Part shown: positions 43,944 to 58,900 of the stretch, piece after piece | How the letters are laid out: each line of letters starts with the position of its first letter | Position numbering within the stretch: the first letter of the stretch is position 1 | DNA from: Rhodotorula mucilaginosa | Taxonomy: Eukaryota > Basidiomycota > Microbotryomycetes > Sporidiobolales > Sporidiobolaceae | Assembly: GCA_034406715.1 (NCBI GenBank) | Contig: CP137881.1 | Coordinates: 62,001-126,000, forward strand | Length of the DNA: 64,000 bases | Direction: 5' to 3' | Position numbers and translations under genes: made by a program | Notes under the pieces: model-generated | What the model was told of the DNA's origin: nothing | The model's input: the letters and a program-made list of their open reading frames with translations, nothing else | The model's database searches: none

Positions 43944-44301
43944 AGAGGAGGAACTCCTAGACGGGACCGACTTCTTCTGTTGGGGGGCATAGATCGCGCC
44001 GGGCGCACCCGAAGACTGTAACAACACCGCAGCTCGCATCGTTTTTCTTCTTCGCAAGTATCGGCGAGTTCGGCGGATTCCTCGCTTGAATCATCCTCGC
44101 TATCGCATAGCCAGTGTGCCCCATCAAGTCCGAGAGAGAGAGAAGTGAATTTTTCTCGGACTCAGGTGCATGTCTGATCGGAGGCGAACTTGTGATCGAG
44201 GCAGCTTTGGACCTGCAAGTCGCACCTCTAGCCATCCAGCAGACCGAGCAAAGGACCACAAGCCAGGCTAGAACAGAACAGGCCGCTAGATCTTGCGCAG
44301 C
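43944..44301. other. 358-bp intergenic stretch
   Basis: Tandem plus-strand genes flank it: 3' UTR of the kinase-like gene, then promoter of the next gene. A GA-rich run (GAGAGAGAGAAG) is at 44131-44142. No gene is seen. Confidence 0.35.
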
Positions 44302-46125
44302 ATGTCGGGCGCTGTCGCCGGGCCTTCCTCGACGACCTCGTCTCCAGTGCGGACGAGGCACTCTGCCACCCACGCCGTCGAGCCGTACGACTCGCCGCTG
44401 CGCGAGGGAGACTCGTCGCTCGCCTCGTATGCATCCGGCGGACTCGACGCGGCGGCCGACCTGCAGACGAGTCCGAGCAGGCGTGGCCATGGCGATCTTG
44501 GCGACATCCAGACTGTCATCTATTCCAAGCGCGACTCGAAGGGCAAGGGCAAGGCGAGAGAGACAGAGTATGCGCACGTTGCAGACGACGTGAGGATCCC
44601 CGTTCAGGTCGATACGCAGACGGAAACGGCAGCAGACCCCGATGCGGACGATGAGGAGGCGGAAGAACGCAGAATCCAAGAGGTGCGCAGCAGAGAGGTC
44701 TCGCCCGCTTCGACAGGCGAGAGCTGACACGGACGGTTGTCACAGAATCTCGCCAAGTGGTCCAAAGCCGACGCCGAACGACGAGCAGCGCTCCGTCGAT
44801 CTTCCCGTCTCGGGTCCAGTACGGTCGTCGTCCCGCCCCCACCAATCCCAGGCGCGTCCGACCTAATTCGGCGAACTTCGACCCTCCTTCGTTCGGCGAG
44901 TCAGCGGCGAAGAACTTCTGGCGGCGGTGCCGGCGGCGGGCGAAGAGGCGGTCCCGTCTCGGGCGGGTTGACCGAGGAGGAACTCGAACTGGCCGCGGCG
45001 GGGCAGGTGCAATCGCCCGTACTCCGTTCGCTCGATCCGGCAGGTCGAGCTTCCGCCGACAGCGAAGACGTCGCCTCGCGTCGAGACCGGCGCAAGATGA
45101 GCCTCAAACTCGACAGCGACGTCGACTTGACCTCGAGCTCGCAGCGGGAGCAGGAGCAGGACCCGGCCTTGCAGTCTGCCAGCACCGCCCGGAGCAACTT
45201 TTCGCTGCCGCGCGTGGGAGAAGATACGCTCGGCGAGGACGACGACGACGATGCTCTCAGGACCCCGACGACCGAGAACCCGTCAAGGCTCCACGCGGCC
45301 GGGAATCCCTTCTCGGCACCGTCGCAGCTCTTTCTCGCCTCGACAGGGACAGCGGCTTCCGCAAAGGACCCCCAAACTACCCCACGGCATACTCGAGGTG
45401 GTTCCGTCTTTATCGAGAACTTGCCACCGTTGCCCAGATCGCCGGCAGCGGAGGAGAGTCGGCAAAATCCTTTCGCTTCGCCACACCCTTCGCCGGACAA
45501 GAGTTCCTCCTCCTCCTCCCAGCGCGGATCGCTCATGCATGGCTCGACCGCACTGCGCCCAATACGATCCTCGTCTTCTTTCGCATCACGGGATCCAGAC
45601 AACCCGTTCATCGACGTGGTGGTGACGAGCCCTTCGCCCGCCAAGCCGTCCGCCTCGTCCTTCCGTTCGGGACCGGGATCGATCTCCCAACAGAGCTTTG
45701 CCTCGCTACCATCTCCGCCACACTCGCCAACTCGAGGAGCGAGGTCTTCCCCCGCGGATCCCTACTCGGCCGCGAGCATCAGCACCATGTCGGGCAGCTA
45801 CCGACCCCCTTCTCCCGCTTTTAGCGCCTCTTCGAATCCCGCCTCACCGCTTCAAGGAGGAGGAGGAGGAGGAAGCGGACCGCGCCGGAGACGATCTTAC
45901 GATCCGCGCACAGAGGAAAGCGCAGACTACGACGGGCGACTGCGACGACGAGATGTACAGAGGGAATATTCGCACTCCCGAGGCCAGCAGCAGCAGCCGG
46001 AGGAGCCACAAGTCGGCTGGCTTTCTTGGCTGTTCTGCGGGTGCTTGCGGCCCGAAAACGAGGACGGCGCCAACAGTCGCGACGACGTCTTGGAACAGCG
46101 AGGCCGGACGAATCCGATGGAATAG
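44302..46125 (+). CDS. Ser/Pro-rich protein with Cys-containing C-terminus, unknown
   Basis: Not recognised. Exons 44302-44682 and 44746-46125 give 586 residues, almost entirely low complexity (Ser, Arg, Pro, Gly). The intron removes the only in-frame stop and joins ERRIQE to NLAKWSKADAERRAALRRSS, a charged helix that is the best candidate for a conserved segment, followed by SDLIRRTSTLLRSASQRRR. Near the C-terminus EPQVGWLSWLFCGCLRPENE has two cysteines next to aromatic and leucine residues, a pattern compatible with S-palmitoylation and membrane association (inference). There is no signal peptide or transmembrane helix. The gene converges on MSE1, with 99 bp between the stop codons. Confidence 0.7.
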
Positions 46126-46224
46126 AGGCAGTACCGGAATAGCTCCCGACTCTTACCGGTCTTCTACCTACGATCCGTATCAAAGGCACGATATTCTTAA
46201 CCATGTTGCAACTACCAGAACTTC

Positions 46225-48899
<2,675 letters not shown>

Positions 48900-49994
48900 A
48901 TGAAGCCGCTGCGGATGAAGGCGACCAACTCGGCGGACGAAGCTGTCCTGCGCGCAGAGGAACGCGCCCAGCGAAAGGCGACCCGCAAGAAGAAGAAGCG
49001 CTCGAGACATGACGACGGCGACACTCCTCGCGCCGAGTCGCTCACGCCGCCGAGGAACCCGCCAAGGCAGCTGCACGAGCACGACTGGGGGCCAGACGAG
49101 TCGGCCTTGCCCCCAGAGCAGGCGTACAAGCGAACCAGGACCGACGACGAGTTCTACGAGGCGCTCGCCGACGCTCAGGCGCAGGATCAGGGCGTAGGCT
49201 ACTACGAGGACGAGCTCTACGCGAGGCAGGTACCCGCCTATGCCACCTACTACAGCTCAGCCGCCGCCGCCGCTGCCGGGATCGATCCAGCTCCGCCCAA
49301 GAAGGGCTCGTGGTTGTCCAACATGGACGACGACGAGTACGCCGAGTACGTCCGCGCGGGCATGTGGCGCGTCAAGAACAAGGCCGAAGTCGAACGGATG
49401 GAACGCGCCGAAAAAGAACGCAAGGAGCGCGAGGAACGAGAACGCCGCGAGAGGGACAAACTCGCGAGGGAGGAACGGGAACGGATTCGCAAAGTCGAGG
49501 AACGGAAGAAACGGAAATCAAAGGAGGAGGCAGAGGCGGCACGGGCGCGGTACGACGACGGGTGGAGGAAGCTGCAGCAGGCTGTCGCGGCCGCGCCGGT
49601 CACGACGAAATCGTCGACGGCGACTCCGGAACCTGTCCCAGACGCCACCGCTGCCGCCGCTCCTCCTGGGACCACCGACCTGGCCTCCTTCCCACTCCGG
49701 TTCACCGATTTCCCCTGGCCTCTCTATCCACCCATGGCCTTCCCGCCCCTCTCCTGGCCCACCCTGGACGACATCTCGTCCGCCTCGATCTCCTCCTTCC
49801 TCCTCCCCGACTCGCTCCCCACCGACAAACACAAAGCCGTACTCCGACAAGCCGTACTCGCGTATCACCCGGACCGGTTCGAGCGGTACGTGCTCAAGAT
49901 ACCAGAGGACAAGGAGGACGTGCGCGAACGCGTTCGCCAACTCGGCCTCCAGGTCAGCCAAGTCCTCAACGACCTCTCGAAAAAGTCGTCGTAA
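48900..49994 (+). CDS. NFKBIL1-like protein with J-like C-terminal segment
   Basis: Intronless gene of 364 residues, nuclear by inference from basic runs (RKKKKRSR). The order is: a basic N-terminus; DEFYEALADAQAQDQGVGYY; a SWLSNMDDDEYAEYVRAGMW block; a long charged helix of about 70 residues made of Glu/Arg/Lys heptads (VERMERAEKERKEREERERR onward); and a C-terminal domain with FPWPLYPP, SFLLPDSLPTDKHKAVLRQA, and the signature AYHPDRFERYVLKIPEDKED, ending VSQVLNDLSKK. That last block is typical of the NFKBIL1 family, in which it resembles part of a J domain, with HPDR in place of HPD-K. The ATG at 48900 is the first in frame. The animal protein has been linked to mRNA processing; the fungal role is unknown. 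Confidence 0.78.
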   Translation: MKPLRMKATNSADEAVLRAEERAQRKATRKKKKRSRHDDGDTPRAESLTPPRNPPRQLHEHDWGPDESALPPEQAYKRTRTDDEFYEALADAQAQDQGVGYYEDELYARQVPAYATYYSSAAAAAAGIDPAPPKKGSWLSNMDDDEYAEYVRAGMWRVKNKAEVERMERAEKERKEREERERRERDKLAREERERIRKVEERKKRKSKEEAEAARARYDDGWRKLQQAVAAAPVTTKSSTATPEPVPDATAAAAPPGTTDLASFPLRFTDFPWPLYPPMAFPPLSWPTLDDISSASISSFLLPDSLPTDKHKAVLRQAVLAYHPDRFERYVLKIPEDKEDVRERVRQLGLQVSQVLNDLSKKSS

Positions 49995-50162
49995 TCCTCG
50001 AGGGGGCGGCCTATCTACATTCTCTCCGCTCCCTCTGTATCATTCGTAGTAATTGTTGTCGTCACAACTCCATCCGCACACTTTGCAACGTTATTCCAAT
50101 CATGTCATTCCCACCGAGCGATAAACAACACAGAGAACGGCACACTCGTTTTTCTCCTCTCT

Positions 50163-52086
50163 CTACAGCTTGGTCTGAGCCCCAACGTCGGCATAATCGC
50201 GGATGTGGTTCGCCGCGAGGTTGCCCATGATGGGCATGATCTTGGCCTGTTGCGCCGCTTTCGCGGACGAGGCGTTACCCTGAGCGACGCGCGCCGCAAT
50301 CCCTTGCGTGATGACCGCGAGCTGTAGTCGAAGGGGAGGAGGGGGAGTCAATGATCAAGAGTTCACAGTCCGGCTACAGGAACGGCGAATAGGAGGACAA
50401 GGAAAACGTACTCGGAAGAAGGCGAAACTGACACAGCCCTCCCAAGCCCTCCGACCACGGAGCGCGACTTGAGACTTGGCATTGCTGGCATTGGGGTCGC
50501 CGCCCATGCATTCGACATAGTCGAGGCCGAGGTGAGAGCACCAGGCGGGGAGGAGGAGGGAAGGTGGCGGGATGGGGCGCTCCGAGGGCGGCACGTCCCT
50601 GTCGGACCGACAGGCAGACAGTCAGACATGAGCGGCAGCGAGACGCCGGGCGCCGAACCGCAGATGGTCCCGCGGCGCGAATGCAAGCCCGATTCCCCGT
50701 ACAAGGGCAAAGAAAAGCAGTGCGGTATGCTTCCACTTACCTCAGTCCGGCGAGGTACCCGACGCCCATGTTCGAAGGCACATAGTGCGGCTGCAAGAGG
50801 TTGGCCAAGTCCGAGAAGGGGTGTCCGAGCGTCGACAGCTCCCAGTCGAGAACGCCAATCACGCGCGCTTCGGTCGGGTGGAAGATCTGTCCAGAAGGGA
50901 GGAAAGCGAGGTCAGTCCAGCGTCTGAAGGCAGAGGAGCATGCCGCCATCACGGAGAAGATGGGAACTTCGCAAGAGGACGGGTATCCGTGCGGGTGCTG
51001 GGACTGACCATGTTGTCAATCTTGAAATCGCCGTGAACGATCCTCGCCTCGAGCGTCCTCCCTCCCGTCTTGATCTCGTTCCCAGCCTCATTCGCTGGCG
51101 TTCCGGGCAAGTTGCGCCCGTACCACGAGAGCAAAAAGTCAATGTGCGGGATCGGACCGACGGCTTCTTTCGTTTTCGGGTTGACGACCGCGGCCTGCGC
51201 AGCCGAGAGCTTGGAGAGCGAACTGTCGGGCCGGGCGAGTCAGTTTCGTTGTCGGGGGACTAGGGGTCAAATGGTGTACGAGAGACGCACCGGATTTGCC
51301 GAGGGTAGAAAGGGGCCGTCGAGCCGAAGTCGCCGAGACCAATCTTTTGCGGGTCGAGCGCGTGCAGCGCCGCGAGGGTCTTGATCGCCGCGAGCCAGCT
51401 GCGCGCGCAGAGAATACAATCAGCACGAGGTGATTTTTCCGGCGATATCCGCAGACGATGAGAGGGGCCTTGGAACGCACAGCTGAGTCCTCTCCTCCTT
51501 GGTCTTGACTTCTGGCATCCTCGAGTCTTCGTACTTCCTGCCCTTGAGGTACTCCATCAAGTACCACGGCCGACCGATGACCTGATCGTCGAGGCAGAGG
51601 TGGTACACCTTTGGGACGGGTACGCTTCCGTCCTTGCCGAGCGCGTCGAGGATGCGGTACTCGCGGTCGATGGCATGCGCCGTCTTGGAGATGAGGGGAC
51701 CGGGCGGGCGAGTCCGGACTACGTATTGCTTCTTGTTGTTGCCATTGAGGAGATACGTCGGGTTCCTGTGGAGAATTTCGCCGGGTAAGCGAGGGTCAAA
51801 TGAGCCGGACCGCTTCGAGGAGAGGAGAGGGTGGAGAAGAGGAACCGCACGATTGGCCAAAGCTGAACTGGTAGACGGTGCGCTCGAGCTTGAAGCCTTT
51901 GACCTGCTTCTCGATGTACGAGCAGAGCTTCTCGACGTCCAGCTCGGTGCTGTATGGACGCGAGAGAGGCGGGTCACGGTCAGCAGGTGGGGCTCAGCAA
52001 GGAGGACTCGCGCTCCGGGAGACGCAGGACTCGGGACAAGGGACTGACCGGATAGGGCCATACTCTGAATCTGATGCGATTGCCAT
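50163..52086 (-). CDS. APH/choline-kinase-fold phosphotransferase (ACAD10/11 N-domain type)
   Basis: Small-molecule kinase of the aminoglycoside-phosphotransferase fold. Eight exons (52086-52049, 51949-51851, 51765-51481, 51398-51291, 51222-51009, 50886-50741, 50598-50412, 50321-50163) give 411 residues. Seen: FSFGQSNPTYLLNGNNKKQY (nucleotide-binding strands), VVRTRPPG, VPVPKVYHLCLDDQVIGRPW, YLMEYLKGR, the catalytic loop IVHGDFKIDNM (HGDxxxxN intact), and metal-binding IGVLDWELSTLGHPFSDLAN (the D of LDWE intact), so the enzyme should be active. This set matches the kinase domain that in animals is fused to acyl-CoA dehydrogenase (ACAD10/11); here it stands alone. The C-terminus TKL is close to, but not, a canonical PTS1. 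A TATAAATTTAAA box lies about 150 bp upstream. In that family the substrate is a 4-hydroxyacyl group; here it is unknown. Confidence 0.84.
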
Positions 52087-52232
52087 GGCTGCGTGTGCTC
52101 AGACTGTAGGGAGGGGAGAGAGAGGGCAAAACAGCACTTTGCTCCATCAACTTTGCGCGAGCTGCTTGGAAACCGGCGACACGGCGGCCCGGGCACCGGA
52201 CCCAGTCGACGACAACAACAACAAAATGTAGC

Positions 52233-52244
52233 TTTAAATTTATA
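52233..52244 (-). promoter_or_regulatory. TATA-like box upstream of APH-fold kinase gene
   Basis: Reads TATAAATTTAAA on the minus strand, about 150 bp before the ATG at 52086. It stands out in the GC-rich surroundings. It also lies close to the stop codon of the upstream gene (52273), so that gene's 3' UTR and this promoter must overlap. Confidence 0.5.
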
Positions 52245-52272
52245 GGTCTATGCGAGTAGTATATGAACGAGT

Positions 52273-53864
52273 CTACACATCCGCCGCGAGAACTCCGGCC
52301 ACCACCCGCTGGAACCGCTGTTTCTTCTCCTCGAGTTCCTCCGCATCCGTCATCCCGCGACCGACATACATCCGCCAAATCCCTTCGAGCGCAACTCGGA
52401 GATCCACGTCCGTCTCGTCGTCGCTGTCTGCGCCGCGGGATTGAGCGCGCGTGAGTCGCGCCGAGAGGGCGCCGACGTCGAGCGGGTAGGCGAACCCGGA
52501 GGCGTGGGATTGCGAGCGCGGGAAGGAGGGTCGTACGGCTGCTGCTGCGGCGGCGGCGGCGGCTGACGAGGCGGCTTGCACGTTGGCTTCGGTGAGGAAC
52601 TCGAGTGGCGCTATCCGATGGGGAGTTACGGTGGAGGACCTCCGAGTGCGCGTCTTGGGTTGATCTCCCGCGCCGGTGGTACCCGCTCCTGCAGCAGTCG
52701 AGGTCGGTCTTGCCGTCTCCTCCCGTTCATGCACGTGCGGTGGTGGTCGTTCCTCTTCCCGATCATCACCGACGACGCTATCGACCCCGCCGTACGAAGA
52801 CCAGTACGCCTCGTCGGCGGCGTCTTCTGCTCCTTCCCTCGTAGTGCTACTCGCCGCCCTCTCGGAACCGCTCGCGTACCCCCCTCGCGAGCGAGTACCG
52901 GCGGCATGTTGGTCTTCGTCGTCGCTCCAGTTGGCCCAGAAGTCGTTCGGCGAGCCGTACGCGCCCGGGGTTGTGCCTTCACCTTCGGCCATACCCGCCA
53001 CAGGCGCCTTGTTGTCTGTGGTCGTGGCGGGACGGCCACCAAAGGCCGGATCCCGGTAGCCGTCCTCGTCGTCGTCGTCGTGGTGGTCCTGCTGGTCGAA
53101 ATAGTACTGCGAGCCCGACGAGATGGGCAGAGGGGCAGAGCCGCTCGCAGTGTCGACTTTGGTACCCCCGGTCGAGGAGACAGCTGCGGCAGGTGAAGAC
53201 GCCGCTTCCGCTTCCTGCACGGAAGAGAACCAGACTCGTTTCGACTTGCCGCCACTCGAGACGGTGACTTCTTCCGGTGCCCGATCGAGCGCCTGCAACT
53301 CGAGAAACGTCCATCCCGGCCTCGTGTCGTCTTCTCCTTCTCCGCCGCCGCTAGTTCCATTTTGGCCCCCAGAATGGATCGCCGTCAGAGGTGAGGGTGC
53401 CTCTTCCCAGACGAGGACGACGCCGAGGGGAGAGTTTGCCGCGCCGTACGGAAGGGAGAGGTTCACAAGGCAGCGGAGCTCTTCCGGGTCGTGGGCGTAA
53501 AAGGGTGGTGACAGGACCAGGTCGTCAAGGTTCCCAGCTGCCGAGTCGATGCTGTAAAGTCAGTAGATTTTTCGAACCAACGTGCCAGTTCCCAATGAAA
53601 GAACGACAGCACGAGGGACCCACCTTCGATCAACTCTCGTCTCCTGCTCGCGACGTCATCGTCCTTCCTCCCCAGAGTCCAGTACGCCTCGTTCTCCGGA
53701 TCAAGAGAGAGGAAGTGAATGGCTTCCTGTGCAGATCGGGAGAGGTACGCCGGCGGGAGGCGGGTCGGGAATGGCGACAGGAGGTGCGGCAAGACGGAAC
53801 CGAGCAGGAACGGTTCCGGACGCGTTGTTGCCGGAGTCAGACGGGGTGGCAGTCGCGCGTTCAT
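52273..53864 (-). CDS. Acidic Ser/Ala-rich protein, function unknown
   Basis: Not recognised. Exons 53864-53624 and 53537-52273 give 501 residues. An ordered N-terminal part (FLLGSVLPHLLSPFPTRLPP, QEAIHFLSLDPENEAYWTLG, DDLVL then YAHDPEELRCLVNLSLPYGA, WTFLELQALDR) is followed by a long disordered acidic region (DQQDHHDDDDEDGYRDPAFG) with a run of about ten alanines. The C-terminal helical segment is VDLRVALEGIWRMYVGRGMT followed by DAEELEEKKQRFQRVVAGVL. The acceptor at 53538 was chosen because the nearer AG lies only 8 nt from the CTGAC branch site and breaks the frame. Both ends look conserved in style, so it is probably a real fungal family. Confidence 0.7.
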
Positions 53865-55983
53865 GGTTGGCGGGATCTCCTGAAACGCTCTCTAGGCTCT
53901 GGCGCTGTGTGAGAGGAAGAGAGAGAGAGACAGCGACGTCGGAAACGCGGTTTCACGCGGAACCAGCGGAAGCGGAGCGATCCCCGCTTTTCCGCTCCTT
54001 CCTGTTCCTCCCGTACGCCACGTGCGGTGGATCTACTGGCTTACAGCAGCTGCAGGGGGGTGAAGAACGCCGCTGCGACTGCTCCACCGGCGCCGGCGGG
54101 GGTGCACACGCCTGACGACATTCGCTTCATCGGAGCTGGCGATCAGCCACCCGATGTACCGCTCTACACCATGCGGGGTCTCGAGGAGGGAACAGAGATC
54201 TCTCCAGGTAGCTACAGAGTACTGGCGATGAGCGTGCACCGCGATCAGAGTCGCGCTCGGGGTTGCAGCCCGTTGAACCTGTCTTGCCGACTCGTGGAGC
54301 CCCCCTTTGCACCGCTATACACTCGTTCCGGTTGCTCGCTCGGTGTATCTGTCGCTACTACTAACAGTGATCTAGCTGTCAGTGACCATCACACCATTCC
54401 GCGGATCGGGTGGAGCCACCAGCGAGGCGGCCAACACCACCAGCTGACGGACCTCGCCACGCCTTGCCCGTATCAAGATGGCCAGCCCTGGTCAAGGACT
54501 GCGCGCAAGGAACATGTTGGCTCGCGAATCTGACTCGCGAGTGAGTCTAACCTTGCACGGTGCCGTTCGCGAGCGCTCTCTCGTTTCGGCTACCTTTTTC
54601 CGAACCATGCACAGAGCAGCTTGGGGCCACGGACGCCCAGCGGCTCTGCGACCGCTGCAGGCCACAGTTCCGCCATCGAGGGGGACATCTTCTTTCCCTC
54701 GTTACCGGTCCTCTTCTCACCTCGGCTTTACATAATTCGATCCCGCCGCTTTTCTTCGGGCACGTTTGACCCCTCGATATCGGTATGGCACAACCCGCTC
54801 TGGGCAATCGCTCGCTCGCATGTTGTACGATGTCGGAATCTACACGTCGCTGGTTGAACGCGGACGACAGAGCTGTCGGCGATGCATGAGCGGCAGGGCG
54901 TCTCGCAACGCGCCTTTCGTACTGTGATGGCTCATTTGCGACGGTTCTCTCTTCTCCAGTCAACGTTCACCTGATCCACTTGAGCGCTACATATGTGCTC
55001 GGACCATCGTGGCACAGGCTCGTATACTTTGGTGTAGAGAGGACGCCGACGTCGAGAAAGATTTCCCGTCACACCGACCGGTGGAAAAGCGGAAATTTTC
55101 CTGTTTCTACAGAGAGCACGATGCACTCGATTCTCGACGAGACGATGTTAATTGCCAAGCGGTGATGGCAAGCTGCAGGTTCTCGAGGCGCAGAGACTGA
55201 TAGTATAAGTGCGAAGCAGCAATTTATGATCGAGAAGCCCTTTCTTGCGCCAGCTCGCCCTCGTCTCGGTCACTGCCAGCGCACCTGGCTCGGAGTCGAA
55301 GCTCTGACGGCGTACAGGTAGCGACTCGACCCTTGCAGACTGTCCGCAGCTGCCCAGACCCTCGTGCGCTGCTGTGCGGTGCGAGTACGAACCGTCTCTC
55401 GACAGCCGACGACCCGCCACGAACCCTCGCTCTCTCGAGCTGCCGGCTCAGCTCCTCGTGCGACTCGGTCACTGCGCTCTCTTGTGCGTACTCTCCGCTC
55501 TGTCCCCGCCCGCCCTCGCCGCCCACCGACGGGTTCAAGGCGGGCTTCTCTCAGCGAGCGACGACCGCCATGCGGGTCCGTCCAACGGGGCAACAAAGAC
55601 GTCTTTCATCTCGCCCTCACACCGCACGAGCGAGCTCAGAGGGGAGCTCAGTTCTATACCGAGTGTTTGCGGAGCATTACGGGCTCGCATCCGGCGCAGC
55701 ATGTGCTGTACAAGTCGCCGTCACGATCCGTCACCCCCCTTCAACCCTGTTTCCCATTCTTTTCCCCCACCTCGTCGTTCAAATCCCCATAACCTCGCCA
55801 TTTACAAAGGCTGACTCTTTCATCGCATGTGTTCAAACAACAGCTTTGGCCCTTTCTTTGCAATCTTCCGAATCGACCAGCAGACGGCCTCCCGTTTGTC
55901 TCTCTTTGTGGCCCGCCGAAACCGTCCTCTACCGACTCGATCGAGCTGCATCGACCGCCTCGGGCAGCGACCGGTCCACCTTC
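53865..55983. promoter_or_regulatory. 2.1-kb divergent intergenic region
   Basis: The longest gap in the window, between the acidic protein (-) and the PHD protein (+). No gene is convincing. From about 55333 the PHD-protein frame is open upstream of its chosen ATG, with another in-frame ATG at 55570 that would add 138 residues. The added sequence is Ser/Arg/Thr-rich but not protein-like in its second half. A long 5' leader is therefore likely. Confidence 0.4.
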
Positions 55984-58900
55984 ATGACCACAACCCATCC
56001 TCAGCAACCGGCACAAAGCGCCTCGTCCGCCTCGACCCGCCCGCAGCGCAAAGAGCGCCAGACCCGCTTGCAGGAACACCTCCGCGCCGTCAAACCAGGC
56101 TCGCGCAGTTCATCCCCGAACGGCGGCGCCGGAATCAACTCGAAACAGCAGGCGCCTCTGACGACGACGACGACTTCGATGGGCAGGTCGACCTCGCGCA
56201 AGTCGACTCCGTCGGCGAAAAAGGCGGCTGCTGCAGCGGCGGCGGCGGCGGCGGCGGCCGCGGCTGATCCTGAACCGGTTCAGGCGACGACTGCGACAGG
56301 GAGACCGAAACGCAGAGCGGCAAAGGCGAGGGTCGCGCTCGCGGACCTCCAATCGAGTGACGACGAGGCCGTCGGAACCACCTCGAAATCAGGACCAGCC
56401 GAAGCGACGAAAGCGGATGCGCCTGACCCGACAGAAGAGGAGGAGACGTCTCTTGCTTCCGCTACACCGACTCGCTCGACTGTCGGCAAAGCGCGCAATC
56501 AAGCGCGGCAACCGGTCCCCCTCTCCCGCCAGCCCTCGATCGACAACCTCGCCCCGTCCACGACGACGACGACGACGACGCGGACCTCGGTCGGCCGCAA
56601 ATCTCCGGCAAAGCAGATCCAATCTGCTGCCGCTCAGCGTCGGAAACGTGAAGCGAGCGGCGGATCAGCTTCGGGTCAGAGATCGTCGTCGGCGCAGCCG
56701 AGTCCGAGTCCGTACCAGACCGATCCGGGCCTGATGCAGAAGCACCAGTTCCGCTCCGTGCTCGCACAGCATGGGTACGTGCTCTCTCTCTCTGCTCCCG
56801 CGAGCTCGCAACCAAAAACAAAAACTGACGCGACCGGTTTGTTGCGCAGTTTCAACCCCGAGGAGGAAGTGCTCGAACGTGCGATCCAGACCATCTCGAG
56901 CTCAAAGCAGGAACTCACTGTCGATACTTTCTTGCGCGTACTCGGCACGCTCGATACCAACGTCTCGCCGCTCAAGCGGTCGACGACCACGGCCGGTGTT
57001 CCGCAACCACTCTCGGTGTCGGTTTCGCGCTCGAACGCCCTCTCGTCGAGTAACAAGCACTCTGGCGGCGGCGGCGGCTTTTCGGCTCTCGAATCGCCTT
57101 TGACGCCTTCCTCGATAGTGGCGGACGGCCGCTTCTTGCCCAGTCCGCCGCTGTCATCGAGTCCTGCCGGCCGTTCGCATCACCCCGGTTCGGGCTCGTA
57201 CTGCAGCACGGGCGTGTACAGGCAATCGCCCGCGTCGGCGACTTTCCCCGCTCCTCCTCCTCCTCCTCAATCTCAGTCGGAAATCCTCCCGGTTCCACCG
57301 CCTCCGCGTCCGACGCTGTACGCGCACAGGTCGATCTCGGCACCGAGTTTGCCGACGCTCGAGTCGACCATGAGAAGTCAGGCGACGCCGGCGCTGCCGG
57401 TCCTGCACGAGATGTCCGCGCCGTTGCAGCCCCAGCCTGCAGCGACTACTTCCTCGAGTGCCACCCCAGCTGGAGCTGGAGCGGGAGGTCTCTTTGCCAC
57501 TTCGGTCGCCGGAATGGGACGCGTCGCCCTCTCGCGTCGGAGCATGTTTGGTCAACTCGGTTCTGCGCCCGCTCCGACTGTGGCCATGACCAGCCTCGTC
57601 GAACCTCCTCCAGCCATGTCGTTCCATCAGCTTTCGCCGCCTTCGAGGGCCAGTCCAGCCCCCACCACGCCCACGACGAGCGGTCTCTTGCCGGCTTTCG
57701 CAGTCGGCGCCGCTCCCGGTTCGACGGCGCAAACGACGACGCGTTCGCGCGCATCCAGCACGAGCAGGTCTTCGGCGTCGCCGGTGAAAGCGACGGACGA
57801 CGCTCGCTTGGCGAAATTGCGGTCCTGGCTCGCCGACGACGACGAGGAGGAGGAGACGACCGGGGGAGAAGAGGGCGGCAAGGCTGGCGCGGCGGATGCG
57901 ACTCTCGCGGCGGAAGCGAGCTTGAAAGCCTCGGCTGCGAGCGGCAAGCTGGCGAGCAGTCTGTCTGCTCTCGACGGCGTGCTCAACTCGTTCGAAGTGC
58001 GCGCTCAACCGACCGAGGTCGAGGGCGTCAAGCCCGAGCCGGTCGGTCCGCCAGCGGCTGAGATCCGTGTCGGAGGCAAGAACGTCTCGATCCTGCGCCA
58101 GTCGCAGAAGCGTCAGCTTGACGAGGTCACTGCGACGGTAGAAGAGCCAGACTCGCCCGTCAAGATGGCGACCCGGGCTACCACGCGCGCGTCTTCGTCG
58201 TCGAAAGGCAAGGGCAAAGCCCAGCATCACTGCGTCTGTGGCGAGGATGCGGAAGAGGAACCGCGGACGATCGCGTGCGCCGAATGTGACATCGCGTATC
58301 ATCTCGCCTGCCTCAATGCGACTTCGGCTCGTCAACTCCCTTCGCCCTTTGTGTGCTCGCGCTGTGTGGCCGTCTCGCCACCCGCGACCGCGGAACCATC
58401 TCTCGCGGCCGGACAGCGCACCCCCGAGCTCGCGAGCAAACGAGTCCGGATTGGCACGACTTCGACGCCGCATCTGCTTTCGGAACCGACTTTCGTTGCC
58501 TCGACTCCGCTCTCGGCGCCTCGCGGTGACGCCTTCGGACCGCTCGTGGCCGATCTCGCCTTGGCTCCTTCGCCAACGGCTTCGCCGGTACGTCGCTTCG
58601 CGTCTGCTCGTGCACCAGTCAGTCCGGTCCACCAGCGCGCGCAGTTGCCGATCCCGACCACTCCGCGCCTGGGCGATGCCTTGATCCGCGGTCCGGGCGA
58701 CTATTCCCCCACCTCGCCGCAAAACACTCGGACGCGCGCTTCTCGCACGCGGCTGGTCAGCAACACGGGCGCCGCGTTCTTTGGCGGCAACGGCGCCGAA
58801 TGGCTCGAGGCGTGGGATCAGCACCAATTCCCGGTCGCCGATTCGATGCAGGCGCAGGCGCCCTCGTCGGCCATGTCTTCGCTTGCCGAAGACGACTGGC

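Noticed and set aside
54027-54533. 168-residue plus-strand ORF in the large gap
   Set aside because: Starts at GTG rather than ATG, has no recognisable motif, and shows no intron or codon-bias signs of a gene.
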